Assembly (NCBI GenBank): GCA_937881575.1
Contig: CALGEI010000085.1
Location: forward strand, 1-36,564
Length of the DNA: 36,564 nt
Direction: 5' to 3'
Source: an uncultured Flavobacteriales bacterium
GTDB taxonomy: Bacteria; Bacteroidota; Bacteroidia; Flavobacteriales_D; Sanyastnellaceae
Below, piece by piece: positions 25,469-33,977 of this stretch. A program made the translations under genes and the position numbers. The stretch's first letter is position 1. Each line of letters begins with the position of its first letter. Under the pieces are notes generated by a model that saw nothing but the letters and a program-made list of their open reading frames with translations, ran no database searches and had not been told where the DNA came from.

Positions 25469-26071
25469 TCAAATGCTATCAGTGTGTTCAATTTGAACGG
25501 TTTCAACCCCCTCAGGGTCAGTGGTCAATCGGTACGCCTCACCTCCTTCAGGGCAGGTGGCTCGTCCGTCGAGATCAAAAAGCAACCGGTGCCCATGCAC
25601 GGACATCCATCCGGCATGGTGTGCGGGATTGCCAAGGAACAGGGCAAATGGAGGAACGGTTTTGGTCACGACAGCACCAGCGCCAATGAAGGCGTAGGTT
25701 CCGATGTCGTTGCCACACACGATGGTGGCGTTGGCCCCGATGGAAGCCCCTTTCCCGACGTGGGTCCGGGCATAGTGTCCTTTGCGAACGATGGCGCTGC
25801 GGGGATTGATGATGTTGGTGAAGACACAACTTGGGCCAAGAAAAACATCGTCATCGCAGGTCACGCCTTCATAAATGGAGACGTTGTTTTGCACCTTGAC
25901 GTTGTTGCCTAAAATGACACCGGGTGAGACCACCACGTTTTGTCCAATGTTGCAACGCTCGCCCAGCTGGGCTCCCTTCATGATGTGGCTAAAATGCCAC
26001 ACCTTGCAGTCCAGCCCGACATCAGATCCGGGGTCAATGACAGCCGATTTATGTGAGAAATAAGTCGGCAT
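25469..26071 (-). CDS. Left-handed beta-helix N-acetyltransferase, WbpD/WlbB type
   Basis: A 200-residue hexapeptide-repeat acetyltransferase. Repeats run from residue about 10 to 150 (CKVWHFSHIMKGAQLGERC, then IGQNVVVSPGV, FLGPSCVFTN). Relatives acetylate the 3-amino group of UDP-2-acetamido-3-amino-2,3-dideoxy-glucuronate, on the route to di-N-acetylated uronic acids of LPS O-antigens. C-terminal ~40 residues include CPEGGEAYRL, a tail usual for this group. The ATG at 26071 shares its A with the stop of the upstream decarboxylase gene (TGATG). Confidence 0.9.
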   Translation of the reverse strand: MPTYFSHKSAVIDPGSDVGLDCKVWHFSHIMKGAQLGERCNIGQNVVVSPGVILGNNVKVQNNVSIYEGVTCDDDVFLGPSCVFTNIINPRSAIVRKGHYARTHVGKGASIGANATIVCGNDIGTYAFIGAGAVVTKTVPPFALFLGNPAHHAGWMSVHGHRLLFDLDGRATCPEGGEAYRLTTDPEGVETVQIEHTDSI

Positions 26072-27057
26072 CAATTTTTGGAATAGGCTTCGAAATCCTT
26101 GTGTTCCGATTTGTACAATTCCTCCTCGGTGAGCGTCAAGAAATATGCATAGGTTCGCTTGAGTCCTTCGCTACGGTCAACCTGCGGTTCCCAACCGAGG
26201 ACTTCACGTGCTCGTGCAATGTCGGGTTGGCGCTTCTTGGGGTCGTTTTCAGGCAAGTCACGGTACACCACTTTTTGATCCGTGCCGGTGAGCGAGATGA
26301 TCTCTTCAGCAAATTGGCTGATGGTGATTTCATCGGGATTGCCAATGTTCACGGGACGCGTTTCATCAGAAAAATGCAGGCGGAAGATGCCCTCCACCAA
26401 ATCGTCAACGTAACAAAAACTGCGTGTTTGGGAGCCCGTTCCGAAAATGGTCAAGTCTTCTCCACGCAACGCCTGTCCAATGAAGGCCGGCAAGACACGT
26501 CCATCATTCAAGCGCATCCGGGGTCCGTATGTATTGAAAATCCGCACAATCCGTGTTTCCACGCCGTGGTAACGGTGGTAGGCCATGGTCATGGATTCCT
26601 GGAATCGCTTGGCTTCGTCATAGACGCCTCGAGGTCCGATGGTGTTCACGTTGCCGAAGTACTCCTCATGCTGCGGGTGCACCTCTGGATCGCCATAGAT
26701 TTCACTGGTAGAAGCGATGGTGACCCGGGCTCCTTTGTGCTTGGCCAAACCCAGGCAATTGTGGATTCCCAAAGATCCAACTTTCAAGGTCTGGATTGGA
26801 ATCCGGAGGTAGTCAATGGGCGACGCGGGCGACGCGAAATGCAGAATGTGATCGAGCGCGCCTTCCAATTCAATGTGCTCCGAGACATCGTGGTTGTGGA
26901 AGGTAAAGTGCTCGTGATCCATCAAATGGTTGATGTTTTTGAGATCTCCTGTGATGAGGTTGTCCATGGCATCCACCTGAAATCCTTCTCGGATGAAGCG
27001 GTCGCAAAGATGTGACCCGAGGAACCCCGCTGCACCCGTAATGAGAACGCGCTGCAT
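26071..27057 (-). CDS. UDP-glucuronate decarboxylase (UDP-xylose synthase)
   Basis: A 328-residue SDR enzyme. [17 protein letters not shown] is the NAD motif; [13 protein letters not shown] and [14 protein letters not shown] with the YDEAKR catalytic Tyr/Lys are signatures of UDP-xylose synthases; [12 protein letters not shown] and [10 protein letters not shown] follow. It decarboxylates UDP-glucuronate to UDP-xylose. The substrate is made by the ugd product encoded just upstream, and the two genes overlap by one base (TGATG), which supports coupled function. A longer form starting with TTG at 27060 is possible but not needed. Confidence 0.92.
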   Translation of the reverse strand: MQRVLITGAAGFLGSHLCDRFIREGFQVDAMDNLITGDLKNINHLMDHEHFTFHNHDVSEHIELEGALDHILHFASPASPIDYLRIPIQTLKVGSLGIHNCLGLAKHKGARVTIASTSEIYGDPEVHPQHEEYFGNVNTIGPRGVYDEAKRFQESMTMAYHRYHGVETRIVRIFNTYGPRMRLNDGRVLPAFIGQALRGEDLTIFGTGSQTRSFCYVDDLVEGIFRLHFSDETRPVNIGNPDEITISQFAEEIISLTGTDQKVVYRDLPENDPKKRQPDIARAREVLGWEPQVDRSEGLKRTYAYFLTLTEEELYKSEHKDFEAYSKN

Positions 27058-28382
27058 CAATGATTTAATAGAGGGTGAACAGTGGATCGGCCGATGCTCT
27101 TGTAGTGAAAGTTGTGCTTCTGCATGGTGTCCAGGTCGTACAAGTTCCGTCCGTCAAAAATCGCATGACCGGCCAGGGCCTTTTTCATTTGAGCAAAGTC
27201 TGGATTGCGGAATACCTGCCATTCTGTGCAAATGAGCAAAGCATCACATCCTTCTAAGGCACCCATCGGCGAGTCGCTGTATTTGATTTGGTCTCCCGTC
27301 ACCTTCCGCACATTGTCCATGGCTTCAGGATCAAACGCTACAATTTCGGCTCCAGCGGCCGTGAGCTTGTCGATCATGTACAAGGCCGGCGCTTCGCGGA
27401 TGTCATCCGTTTCCGGCTTGAAAGCCAATCCCCATAGGGCAATTTTCTTTCCTTTCAAGTCGCCTTTGAAGTAATCCCGCATTGGATCAAACAACGCCGT
27501 CTTCTGTGATTCATTGACGCGCATGACACTGTCGAGGATGGCGAAATCAAAGCCGTTTTCGGCACCGCTTTTGTAGAGGGCCTGCACATCTTTCGGGAAG
27601 CAGCTTCCTCCGTAGCCAATGCCCGGAAAAAGGAAGCGCGAACCAATTCGGGTGTCTGTGCCCATGCCGCGTCGCACCTTGTCGACGTCGGCGCCGACGA
27701 GCTCACAGAAATTAGCGACTTCATTCATGAAGGTGATCTTCGTCGCTAAGAATGAATTGGCTGCGTATTTGGTCAACTCGGCACTCTTCTCATCCATGAA
27801 CAGGATGGGGTTTCCTTGTCGGACAAAGGGCTTGTACAATTCTTCCATCAACTGCTGAGCCCGTGCACTGGAACATCCAATGACGACCCGGTCGGGCTTC
27901 ATGAAATCTTCTACGGCGAAGCCTTCCCTTAAGAATTCGGGGTTGGAAACCACATCGAAGTCCACGCGGGCATTGGCCGCTACGGCCTCCTGAACGCGTT
28001 CAGCCGTTCCCACCGGTACGGTGCTTTTGTCAATGATGACCTTGTAGTCCTCCATCAGGTGCCCCAACTGCTCGGCTACGCCCAAGACATAGCTTAAGTC
28101 TGCCGACCCATCTTCTCCCGGAGGAGTGGGAAGAGCCAAAAAGATCAACGCAGCGTCTTGGATCGCGCTTTTAAGATCCGTGGTGAACGTCAGTCTTCCT
28201 GCTTTGATGTTCCGCTCGAACAACACATCCAAATGCGGTTCGTAAATCGGAATTTTACCCGCTTGCATGGATTCCACTTTCGCTCGATCGATGTCAACGC
28301 AAATCACTTCATTTCCGGTTTCCGCGAAACACGTTCCGGTCACCAATCCAACATATCCAGTTCCTACAACGGCGATTTTCAT
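27057..28382 (-). CDS. ugd: UDP-glucose 6-dehydrogenase
   Basis: A 441-residue NAD-dependent dehydrogenase that makes UDP-glucuronate from UDP-glucose. [17 protein letters not shown] opens the Rossmann domain; [19 protein letters not shown] and the catalytic Cys in [12 protein letters not shown] are UGDH signatures; the C-terminal domain holds [14 protein letters not shown]. Together with the downstream decarboxylase it gives a UDP-xylose branch; UDP-glucuronate could also be used directly in polymer synthesis. It lies 28 bp after the aminotransferase gene. Confidence 0.95.
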   Translation of the reverse strand: MKIAVVGTGYVGLVTGTCFAETGNEVICVDIDRAKVESMQAGKIPIYEPHLDVLFERNIKAGRLTFTTDLKSAIQDAALIFLALPTPPGEDGSADLSYVLGVAEQLGHLMEDYKVIIDKSTVPVGTAERVQEAVAANARVDFDVVSNPEFLREGFAVEDFMKPDRVVIGCSSARAQQLMEELYKPFVRQGNPILFMDEKSAELTKYAANSFLATKITFMNEVANFCELVGADVDKVRRGMGTDTRIGSRFLFPGIGYGGSCFPKDVQALYKSGAENGFDFAILDSVMRVNESQKTALFDPMRDYFKGDLKGKKIALWGLAFKPETDDIREAPALYMIDKLTAAGAEIVAFDPEAMDNVRKVTGDQIKYSDSPMGALEGCDALLICTEWQVFRNPDFAQMKKALAGHAIFDGRNLYDLDTMQKHNFHYKSIGRSTVHPLLNH

Positions 28383-28410
28383 GTCAAGAGTTCTTTAATT
28401 CAAGCAGGTT

Positions 28411-29550
28411 TTACTGCAACACAAATTTAATCAAAGCAGCGCATATATTGCTTTGCTGTGATTCAGTAAGTTCGGTGTGCATGGGCAACGAAATGACGCG
28501 GGCAGCGAGGGCGTCCGAAATCGGGTGAGCATCGAGGTTGAAGCTGTAAGAAGCAAAGGCCGCTTGCCGGTGTCCAGGAACAGGATAGTATACGCCCGTT
28601 GGAATCCCGTGTGCCTTCATGTGCTCCACCAAGGCATCCCGTCGAGTGGGATCGACTTGGAGGGTGTATTGATGAAAGACGTGGGAACTGCGCACGTCAC
28701 GCAACGGAATTTGAATCCCGGGAATGTCTTGGAGCAAAGCGTCATATCGCGCGGCCGCCTGCTGACGCGCTGCACAGTAGGCATCGAGGTGCTGGAGTTT
28801 GACCCGCAAGATGGCGGCTTGCAGACCGTCGAGCCGCGAATTCAATCCAACGACATCGTGGTGATAGCGCTTGGACATGCCATGGTTGGCGATTTGCTGG
28901 AGCTTCCGAGCAATGGTTTCATCGTTGGTCATGATGGCGCCACCGTCTCCCATGCAACCCAAGTTTTTCGAAGGAAAGAAACTGGTGGTGCCCATCAAGC
29001 CCAACGTGCCTGATTGAGGCGCGTCTTTTCGCTTGCCCTCCGCGCCATACCAACGTGCCGAGATGGCTTGGGCGTTGTCTTCAATGACCGGAATTCCAGA
29101 CTTATTCGAAAGGGCGAGTAAGGCGTCCATGTCCGCCATTTGACCGAACAAATGCACGGGGACAATGGCCTTGGTTCGTGGCGTGATGGCTGCAGCCACT
29201 TGTTCCGCTTGGATATTGAACGTGTCGGCATGGACATCGACCAGTACCGGAGTCGCTCCTAGCAAAGCCACCACTTCGATGGTGGAGATGAAGGTGAACC
29301 CTGTGGTGATCACTTCGTCGCCCGGACCGATGCCGAGTGCCATTAAGGCAATTTGCAGGGCGTCCGTCCCGTTGCCACATGGAATGACAAATCGCGAACC
29401 GGTATACGCTTGGAGTTCCTCCGAAAAAGCTTGGACCTCAGGTCCCTTGACGAACGCGCCGTTTCTCATCACACGCTGCATGGCGGCATTGAGTTCGTTT
29501 TCGATGGCGGCATGTTGGCCGATCAAATCGACCATGTGAATGGGGTCCAT
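28411..29550 (-). CDS. DegT/DnrJ/EryC1-family sugar aminotransferase (WbpE/WlbC-like)
   Basis: A 379-residue PLP-dependent aminotransferase acting on keto-sugars. ALMALGIGPGDEVITTGFTF and EDNAQAISARW are fold signatures; the PLP-binding Lys lies in FFPSKNLGCMGDGGAI near residue 196. With WbpA- and WbpD-like genes in the operon, amination of a UDP-3-keto-HexNAcA sugar (WbpE role) is the best guess. It is the first gene of the minus-strand operon. Start at 29550 (MDPIHMVDLIG); the second Met at 29535 is equally plausible. Confidence 0.88.
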   Translation of the reverse strand: MDPIHMVDLIGQHAAIENELNAAMQRVMRNGAFVKGPEVQAFSEELQAYTGSRFVIPCGNGTDALQIALMALGIGPGDEVITTGFTFISTIEVVALLGATPVLVDVHADTFNIQAEQVAAAITPRTKAIVPVHLFGQMADMDALLALSNKSGIPVIEDNAQAISARWYGAEGKRKDAPQSGTLGLMGTTSFFPSKNLGCMGDGGAIMTNDETIARKLQQIANHGMSKRYHHDVVGLNSRLDGLQAAILRVKLQHLDAYCAARQQAAARYDALLQDIPGIQIPLRDVRSSHVFHQYTLQVDPTRRDALVEHMKAHGIPTGVYYPVPGHRQAAFASYSFNLDAHPISDALAARVISLPMHTELTESQQSNICAALIKFVLQ

Positions 29551-29704
29551 GGAGAGCAGTCAGAGTGAATGGCGAAGGTACAATGCGGCAATGGAATTGT
29601 CGGGCAATGGCCGCTTTACAAATGCAAGGCGTCCCTTGGTAACTTGCGCCATGCTTCGAATGAAATCATGCCGGGCGACACCACGGGAGGTGGGCGCTGC
29701 GCGA

Positions 29705-30457
29705 ATGCCCGCTCTGTTCAGTTTGCTGGTTTGTTTTTTGGTGCTGCAAAACGCGAGTGCCCAATCCCGGTCGGTGCGCGATAGTGCGTTGTTCTCTCCT
29801 CACTTTCATTTGCACGGCGGCATCGGATCGAGCGCGGGTGATTTGGGCGATCGCTTTGGTCAAGGAGGGCATGTAGGTGTGGGAATTCATGTCAAGTTTC
29901 CCTCTGGATTTTATACGGGCCTGCAGGCTGACTTTGGATTTGGGATGAAGCTCCGGGAACAAGGAGTGTTGTCCAATTTATTGAACCCTGCGGGGCAATT
30001 GATAGACAACGAAGGGCAGGTGGCGTTGCTGTCGCTGTCGGGTCGGAGCGGTCTGGTGACACTGGACGCGGGACGGCTCTTTCCGCTTCGCAGGACCAAC
30101 GCAAACTCTGGCGTGCTCATCAATTTCGGCTTGGGCTCGGTACATCACCGCGTGCATTTTGAAAACACGGAGAATCCCATCACCCAATTGGACGAGCCCT
30201 ATCTATCCGGTTACGATCGCCTCACATGGGGTGTGGCTTTCAAACAATTTATAGGGTACTGGCACATGTCGGACAATGGATTGGTCAACTGGTTTGCTGG
30301 GGTTCAACTTTGGGAGGCGAAAACCTGGCCGCAGCGCCCGGTGAATTTTGATAGCCAAATGACGGACGAGGCGCCGCGACTGGATCTATACGGGGGCATT
30401 CAAGTGGGGTGGGTCTTTCATTTCTACAAGCGCACTGCGGTCGAACATTGGAATTGA
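29705..30457 (+). CDS. Outer-membrane beta-barrel-like protein of unknown function
   Basis: A 250-residue exported protein. MPALFSLLVCFLVLQNASAQ is a signal peptide cleaved near residue 20. The mature part alternates short polar and aromatic-ended strands (FHLHGGIGSSAGDLGDRF, FYTGLQADFGFGMKL, VLINFGLGSVHHRVHF) and ends with IQVGWVFHFY, typical of Bacteroidota outer-membrane barrels. The frame is open to 29540 and contains an ATG at 29651, but the signal peptide fixes 29705. Its stop overlaps the waaA start (TGATG), suggesting coupled expression with an LPS gene. Function unknown. Confidence 0.8.
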   Translation: MPALFSLLVCFLVLQNASAQSRSVRDSALFSPHFHLHGGIGSSAGDLGDRFGQGGHVGVGIHVKFPSGFYTGLQADFGFGMKLREQGVLSNLLNPAGQLIDNEGQVALLSLSGRSGLVTLDAGRLFPLRRTNANSGVLINFGLGSVHHRVHFENTENPITQLDEPYLSGYDRLTWGVAFKQFIGYWHMSDNGLVNWFAGVQLWEAKTWPQRPVNFDSQMTDEAPRLDLYGGIQVGWVFHFYKRTAVEHWN

Positions 30458-31761
30458 TGCAGGCGGTTCACAGCTTTTTCATGACCATCTACGACGGCCT
30501 TTTGTGGCTGGCGTCAAGTTGTGGTCACAAGAAAGCCAAGGGTTGGACGAAGATGCGCAGTCAAGGTTGGTTGCCATTGGCAGAAGCCACCAACGCGCTG
30601 CTTCCAGGAGAACAATGGCACGCGGTTCATTGCGCATCCGTCGGTGAGTTTGAGCAGGCTCGCCCCGTGATGGAGGCCTATCGAAAAGCCAATCCGACAG
30701 CCCGATTTCTTTTGACATTTTTCAGCCCCTCGGGTTGGAATGCATTTGATAAACAGCAACCAGAATGGTGGACGGAGCGAGATTGCGTGGCGCCGTCTCC
30801 TTTGGATCGTCCGAGGTATGTGAGGCAATTCTTGGCCGCTGTGACCGGATCAGGGAAGTCGACTCCAGCGATCGCCTGGCTGGCGCTTGCGAAATATGAG
30901 GTGTGGCCTCTTTGGTTGGCGGCATTGCAAAAAAAGAAAGTGCCTTGTGTCGTTTTTGCTGCCCACGCGGTCGAAGGGCGTTGGCCATTTCGTTTAGGCG
31001 GTGCTTGGTATCGAAAAGCTTGGAGGAAGTTGGATGCGATCTGGGTGCAGCACGAGCAATCGAAAGAAACGCTGAGTCGTTGGGGCATTTCAGGAGCGAA
31101 AGTCATGGGCGACCCACGATTTGACCGCGTTTTGCAAACGGTTCAGGAATCCACTCAGCATCCCGATGAAGAGTTGATTCGGTGGGTTGACTCAAGGACA
31201 TGTGTTGTTGTGGGGAGTGCTTGGAAACCGGAAACGGAATCCATGTTGGCCGTCAATTGGCCTGAAAATACCTGTGTCATCGTGGTTCCCCATGAGTGGT
31301 CTGCGGCTTCTATCATTGCTCAAAAAGAGGCTTGGGAAAAACGAGGACTACTGACCACTGTCTGGAGCGATCACCGATCAATCAATACAGACGCCGCACT
31401 TCCACCTTCACAGGTCTTGATTGTCGATGCGATGGGCTTTCTCACACGCATCTATGCGGTCGCCAACGCGGCCGTCGTCGGGGGGGGGTTCGGGGAGGGA
31501 ATCCACAATACGTTGGAGCCTGCTGCGCATGGTGTGTCCATTTGGGTAGGGCCGAACTGCGGTCGTTTCCTGGAAGCTCAATTGTTGGAGTCTAGCGGAG
31601 GATTGCAGGTCGTGACGTCGGAAACAGCACTGACTGCTGCCGTTCAACGCGCCTTGTTGGATGTGAAGGTTTTGAAAGAGAAAGGACTTCATGCCCAGTC
31701 ATTTGCTAGGGCCAATGCTGGCTCAGCTCAACGCATCGCGTCGGGCTTACTTTCTTTGTAA
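30457..31761 (+). CDS. waaA: Kdo transferase
   Basis: A 434-residue 3-deoxy-D-manno-octulosonic acid transferase (GT30), which adds Kdo to lipid IVA at the inner membrane. The N-terminal hydrophobic helix (near residues 5-20) anchors it; WHAVHCASVGEFEQARPVMEA holds the catalytic Glu; TFFSPSGWNAF, WVQHEQS and the C-terminal donor site VGGGFGEGIHNTLEPAAHGV are family signatures. The start at 30457 shares its A with the stop of the preceding gene. Its presence implies a Kdo-containing LPS. Confidence 0.93.
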   Translation: MQAVHSFFMTIYDGLLWLASSCGHKKAKGWTKMRSQGWLPLAEATNALLPGEQWHAVHCASVGEFEQARPVMEAYRKANPTARFLLTFFSPSGWNAFDKQQPEWWTERDCVAPSPLDRPRYVRQFLAAVTGSGKSTPAIAWLALAKYEVWPLWLAALQKKKVPCVVFAAHAVEGRWPFRLGGAWYRKAWRKLDAIWVQHEQSKETLSRWGISGAKVMGDPRFDRVLQTVQESTQHPDEELIRWVDSRTCVVVGSAWKPETESMLAVNWPENTCVIVVPHEWSAASIIAQKEAWEKRGLLTTVWSDHRSINTDAALPPSQVLIVDAMGFLTRIYAVANAAVVGGGFGEGIHNTLEPAAHGVSIWVGPNCGRFLEAQLLESSGGLQVVTSETALTAAVQRALLDVKVLKEKGLHAQSFARANAGSAQRIASGLLSL

Positions 31762-31806
31762 CCTTTTAAAGAAAAAAAGCGCTTCGACCTTCGCGATTTA
31801 ATGCCG

Positions 31807-31813
31807 TAATTTG
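31807..31813 (+). promoter_or_regulatory. Weak -7-like element before tRNA-Leu
   Basis: TAATTTG is one base shorter than the consensus TAnnTTTG and lies 18 bp upstream of tRNA-Leu. No clear -33 element is seen, so this is only a candidate. Confidence 0.3.
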
Positions 31814-31831
31814 CAGCGTGGTTCGCCACAT

Positions 31832-31918
31832 GCCTGGATGGTGGAATTGGTAGACACGACAGACTTAAAATCTGTTGACCTCAGGGTCGTGCGGGTTCAA
31901 GTCCCGCTCCGGGTACCA
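31832..31918 (+). tRNA. tRNA-Leu (anticodon UAA)
   Basis: A class II tRNA. Acceptor GCCTGGA pairs with TCCGGGT (G-T at the first pair, T-G at the fourth). The anticodon stem ACAGA/TCTGT encloses CTTAAAA, anticodon TAA. A long variable arm (TGACCTCAGGGTCG) and the T-arm GGGTTCAAGTCCC follow. Discriminator A at 31915 and an encoded CCA at 31916-31918. Confidence 0.95.
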
Positions 31919-31920
31919 AG

Positions 31921-31953
31921 CGGGAGATTGCAGCGATGCGGTCTCCCGTTTTT
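31921..31953 (+). terminator. Rho-independent terminator after tRNA-Leu
   Basis: CGGGAGA (31921-31927) pairs with TCTCCCG (31942-31948) and is followed by five T. It shows that the tRNA unit is complete and that the recombinase region begins after it. Confidence 0.85.
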
Positions 31954-31958
31954 GGTTT

Positions 31959-31998
31959 TTCATCTTGTAACTGACTGACTGACTGACTGAAAGATGAA
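31959..31998. repeat. (CTGA)5 tract bracketed by an 8-bp inverted repeat
   Basis: Five perfect CTGA units occupy 31971-31990. TTCATCTT (31959-31966) and AAGATGAA (31991-31998) are a perfect inverted repeat around them. The tract encodes the last residues (SVSQSVTR) of the recombinase on the minus strand; loss or gain of one 4-bp unit would change the frame at the very C-terminus. On the minus strand the hairpin is followed by an A/C-rich stretch, not a T-run, so it is not a standard terminator. Confidence 0.85.
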
Positions 31999-33459
31999 GC
32001 CGAACCCTTCCTTGAAGACTGGGGTTCGATACTTTCCCCCCTTCAACTCCAATTTTTCCGCGAGTATCGAACCCAGTAGTTGATGTTTGGTTTCAACGGA
32101 TGCTTTTTCGAATACCGCTTCGAGGTTGGTGAGCAGCGAAATTCCGAATGGAATGAAGTCTTCGATTCCCGTATCCGTTCCATTGAGGCGATCGATGTGA
32201 GCATTCACTTCATTCATCTTGCCGTCAAGATTGGATATATGGGTCTGATAATCCGCGTTGCTGACGATTCCCTCAAGTAGCTTATCCAGGAGAGCGTCCT
32301 TCTTGTTTTGGAGCGTTTTAAGTGTCTTCTCGGCTTGTTTTAGCTCCGATACGGCTGAGTTGTTTCGGGTGTTGAATTCATCCCTCAGAATCGCTTCAAA
32401 TAGCTGCGCTACACCGTCTTTGGGTCGGATTGATTCCAACAACGTATTGAAGGCCTTATGGTGCTCTTGTCGCCTGCCACGGTAGTCGCATCCGAGACGT
32501 GAATTGCAGTGGTAGTAAAAGTGCTTTATGCCGGATTTACTTTTCGATCCGCTACCGGTCAGATTTCGACTGCACTTTGGACACTTGAGGTGGCCTCTGA
32601 GTGGTAGTTCTGGATTGAATTTTTGTGCTTTTGGGGCTTGCTTCTTGCGGTGGTTTCGTATTTCCTGGACCTTTTGAAAGGTGCCCATTGATACCAGTGA
32701 TTCATGCTGTCCGATAATTGTTGTTTCAACCTCTTCGTCAAAGGCGGGGAGGGTAATTCGGCCGGTATATATTTCGTTCGATAGGATGCGACTGAGGTTG
32801 CTTTTTGTTAGTTTGAGGAGTGAGAATCGTTCGTCTTTGAGGAGTTGGTTTTGGGAAAAACGCCCCGTAGCAAAACACTTGAAGAGGGCAGATATTAGGC
32901 GCGCTTTCACCGGGTCTGGCTGCATCAAAACCTTGCTCGCAGCATCTTTTCCAGGCATATAACCCAAGGGTTGTTTGCCGTTGTACCGTCCTTCTTTGAG
33001 TCCTTGACGCAGGCCTTCTTTGGTTCGGTATGCGCGCATTCTATTGTCGGACTCGGGTAGAGATAAGTTCAGTATGTTTGGTATGAAGTGATTTGGCGAA
33101 TCCCAATTGGTCCAGTTGTGGATGGCATTCACTTCAATTTTACATTCTCTTAATTCGTTGATTTTACCCAACGAAAGCATCAAGTTTCGACTGAAACGGT
33201 CGAATTGTGTGACGAGTAGTAAATCTATTTCGTTCTTTCTCAATTTGACGAAGCGCAACAATTCTTGAAAGACAGGTCGGTTTTCAAAGTCTTTTGCGGA
33301 GTGATCCTCTTGAAATTCCTTGATTATTTCAACTCCGTTGGTAAGACAGAATTGTCTGAGGGAGTCGCGCTGAGCATCGAGGCTGTTGCCGTGAATACGT
33401 TGGTCGGTCGTGCTTACTCTGCGATAGAGAATTGCTCGTTTTCCTCGGAGGTTATTCAT
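31960..33459 (-). CDS. Large serine recombinase
   Basis: A 499-residue site-specific recombinase. Residues about 8-150 are the resolvase catalytic domain: AILYRRVSTTDQ with nucleophile Ser16, NSLDAQRDSLRQF, and LLVTQFDRFSRNL. Residues about 160-280 are the Recombinase (PF07508-type) DNA-binding domain (GLRQGLKEGRYNGKQPLGY, LSRILSNEIYTGRI). A zinc ribbon follows (CPKC then C and C after HFYYH), then a coiled coil near residues 370-430. Such enzymes integrate, excise or invert DNA. The start at 33459 (MNNLRGKRAILYRR) is favoured; its ATGAATAA overlaps the stop of the 59-codon gene upstream. The C-terminus is encoded by a CTGA repeat tract. Confidence 0.93.
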   Translation of the reverse strand: MNNLRGKRAILYRRVSTTDQRIHGNSLDAQRDSLRQFCLTNGVEIIKEFQEDHSAKDFENRPVFQELLRFVKLRKNEIDLLLVTQFDRFSRNLMLSLGKINELRECKIEVNAIHNWTNWDSPNHFIPNILNLSLPESDNRMRAYRTKEGLRQGLKEGRYNGKQPLGYMPGKDAASKVLMQPDPVKARLISALFKCFATGRFSQNQLLKDERFSLLKLTKSNLSRILSNEIYTGRITLPAFDEEVETTIIGQHESLVSMGTFQKVQEIRNHRKKQAPKAQKFNPELPLRGHLKCPKCSRNLTGSGSKSKSGIKHFYYHCNSRLGCDYRGRRQEHHKAFNTLLESIRPKDGVAQLFEAILRDEFNTRNNSAVSELKQAEKTLKTLQNKKDALLDKLLEGIVSNADYQTHISNLDGKMNEVNAHIDRLNGTDTGIEDFIPFGISLLTNLEAVFEKASVETKHQLLGSILAEKLELKGGKYRTPVFKEGFGFIFQSVSQSVTR

Positions 33460-33631
33460 TTCTGTGGTTGACTTCGTTAATAGCGATGTCTGCGAGATTA
33501 TACAGACACTCACGGATGATTCGGGCTTCTTCTTTGGTAAACGAGTTGTTCGATGAATTTAATATTTCATGGCATTTCTCAATGGATAACATGAAAGGTG
33601 ATGAGGTGCAGATCGCTTGGTCGATGACCAT
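33452..33631 (-). CDS. 59-residue protein upstream of and overlapping the recombinase
   Basis: A short reading frame from ATG at 33631 to TAA at 33452-33454. It reads MVIDQAICTSSPFMLSIEKC, continues through FTKEEARIIRECLYNLADIA and ends INEVNHRNE, with an amphipathic helix in the middle and Lys/Glu-rich composition typical of a real small protein. Its last eight bases overlap the recombinase start (ATGAATAA), which points to translational coupling. The frame stays open upstream of the ATG (HPVRKAHIQ), without another standard start, so the N-terminus could be longer. I do not know the family; a helper or regulator of recombination is inference from position. Confidence 0.7.
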   Translation of the reverse strand: MVIDQAICTSSPFMLSIEKCHEILNSSNNSFTKEEARIIRECLYNLADIAINEVNHRNE

Positions 33632-33665
33632 TTGGATGTGCGCTTTTCTGACAGGATGCGATGCA

Positions 33666-33977
33666 TCATTGTTTCTTGATGTGCTTGGAGGCGGTCAGCT
33701 GGAACTTGGATTTTCCGTTGCGGACCGACTCTTCCAAAATGCAGAAGTCATGAAGTTGTTTCGCGGCCAAGGCCGCAGTTCGGTTTTCCATTATCTGAGT
33801 CGATTTAAGAACGTATTTGGTCTCTTTTGACTCTATAGTCACCTCCTTGATTTCTGGGGTGTCCAAGGCGCTTGAAATCGCTCTCTCTATCTCTGATTTA
33901 GATTCTCGCAGGTAGTTGACAGCAGAGCCTAATTTCCCGAGCATTCGATTGATGTCGATGCTGATGAAGTCATCCAT
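33666..33977 (-). CDS. Unknown small protein of the recombinase unit
   Basis: A 103-residue frame starting MDDFISIDINRMLGKLGSAV, predominantly helical, charged, ending KSKFQLTASKHIKKQ. There is no signal peptide or membrane helix. It lies 34 bp upstream of the 59-codon gene and about 200 bp upstream of the recombinase, same strand. The frame is open upstream to a GTG at 34067, but that part overlaps the rluA remnant and its first residues (PGGEALIG) look like displaced RluA sequence, so the natural start is unclear; in-frame residues QEEIDVALQYGFI just before the ATG could belong to it. No recognised family. Confidence 0.6.
   Translation of the reverse strand: MDDFISIDINRMLGKLGSAVNYLRESKSEIERAISSALDTPEIKEVTIESKETKYVLKSTQIMENRTAALAAKQLHDFCILEESVRNGKSKFQLTASKHIKKQ

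Noticed and set aside
26053-27015. 320-codon plus-strand frame opposite the UDP-glucuronate decarboxylase gene
   Set aside because: The decarboxylase on the minus strand has full motifs and operon context; the opposite frame shows none.
31832-31960. tRNA-Leu 3' end as the attachment site of the recombinase unit
   Set aside because: No second copy of the tRNA 3' end is found near the other boundary, the tRNA keeps its own terminator, and serine recombinases rarely use tRNA genes.
31971-31990. CTGA tract as part of a CRISPR array
   Set aside because: A 4-bp microsatellite without spacers; no CRISPR repeats or cas genes in the window.
33432-33830. 132-codon plus-strand frame over the small genes of the recombinase unit
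   Set aside because: The opposite strand carries frames that overlap the recombinase start in a coupled way; the plus frame has no start context or recognisable features.
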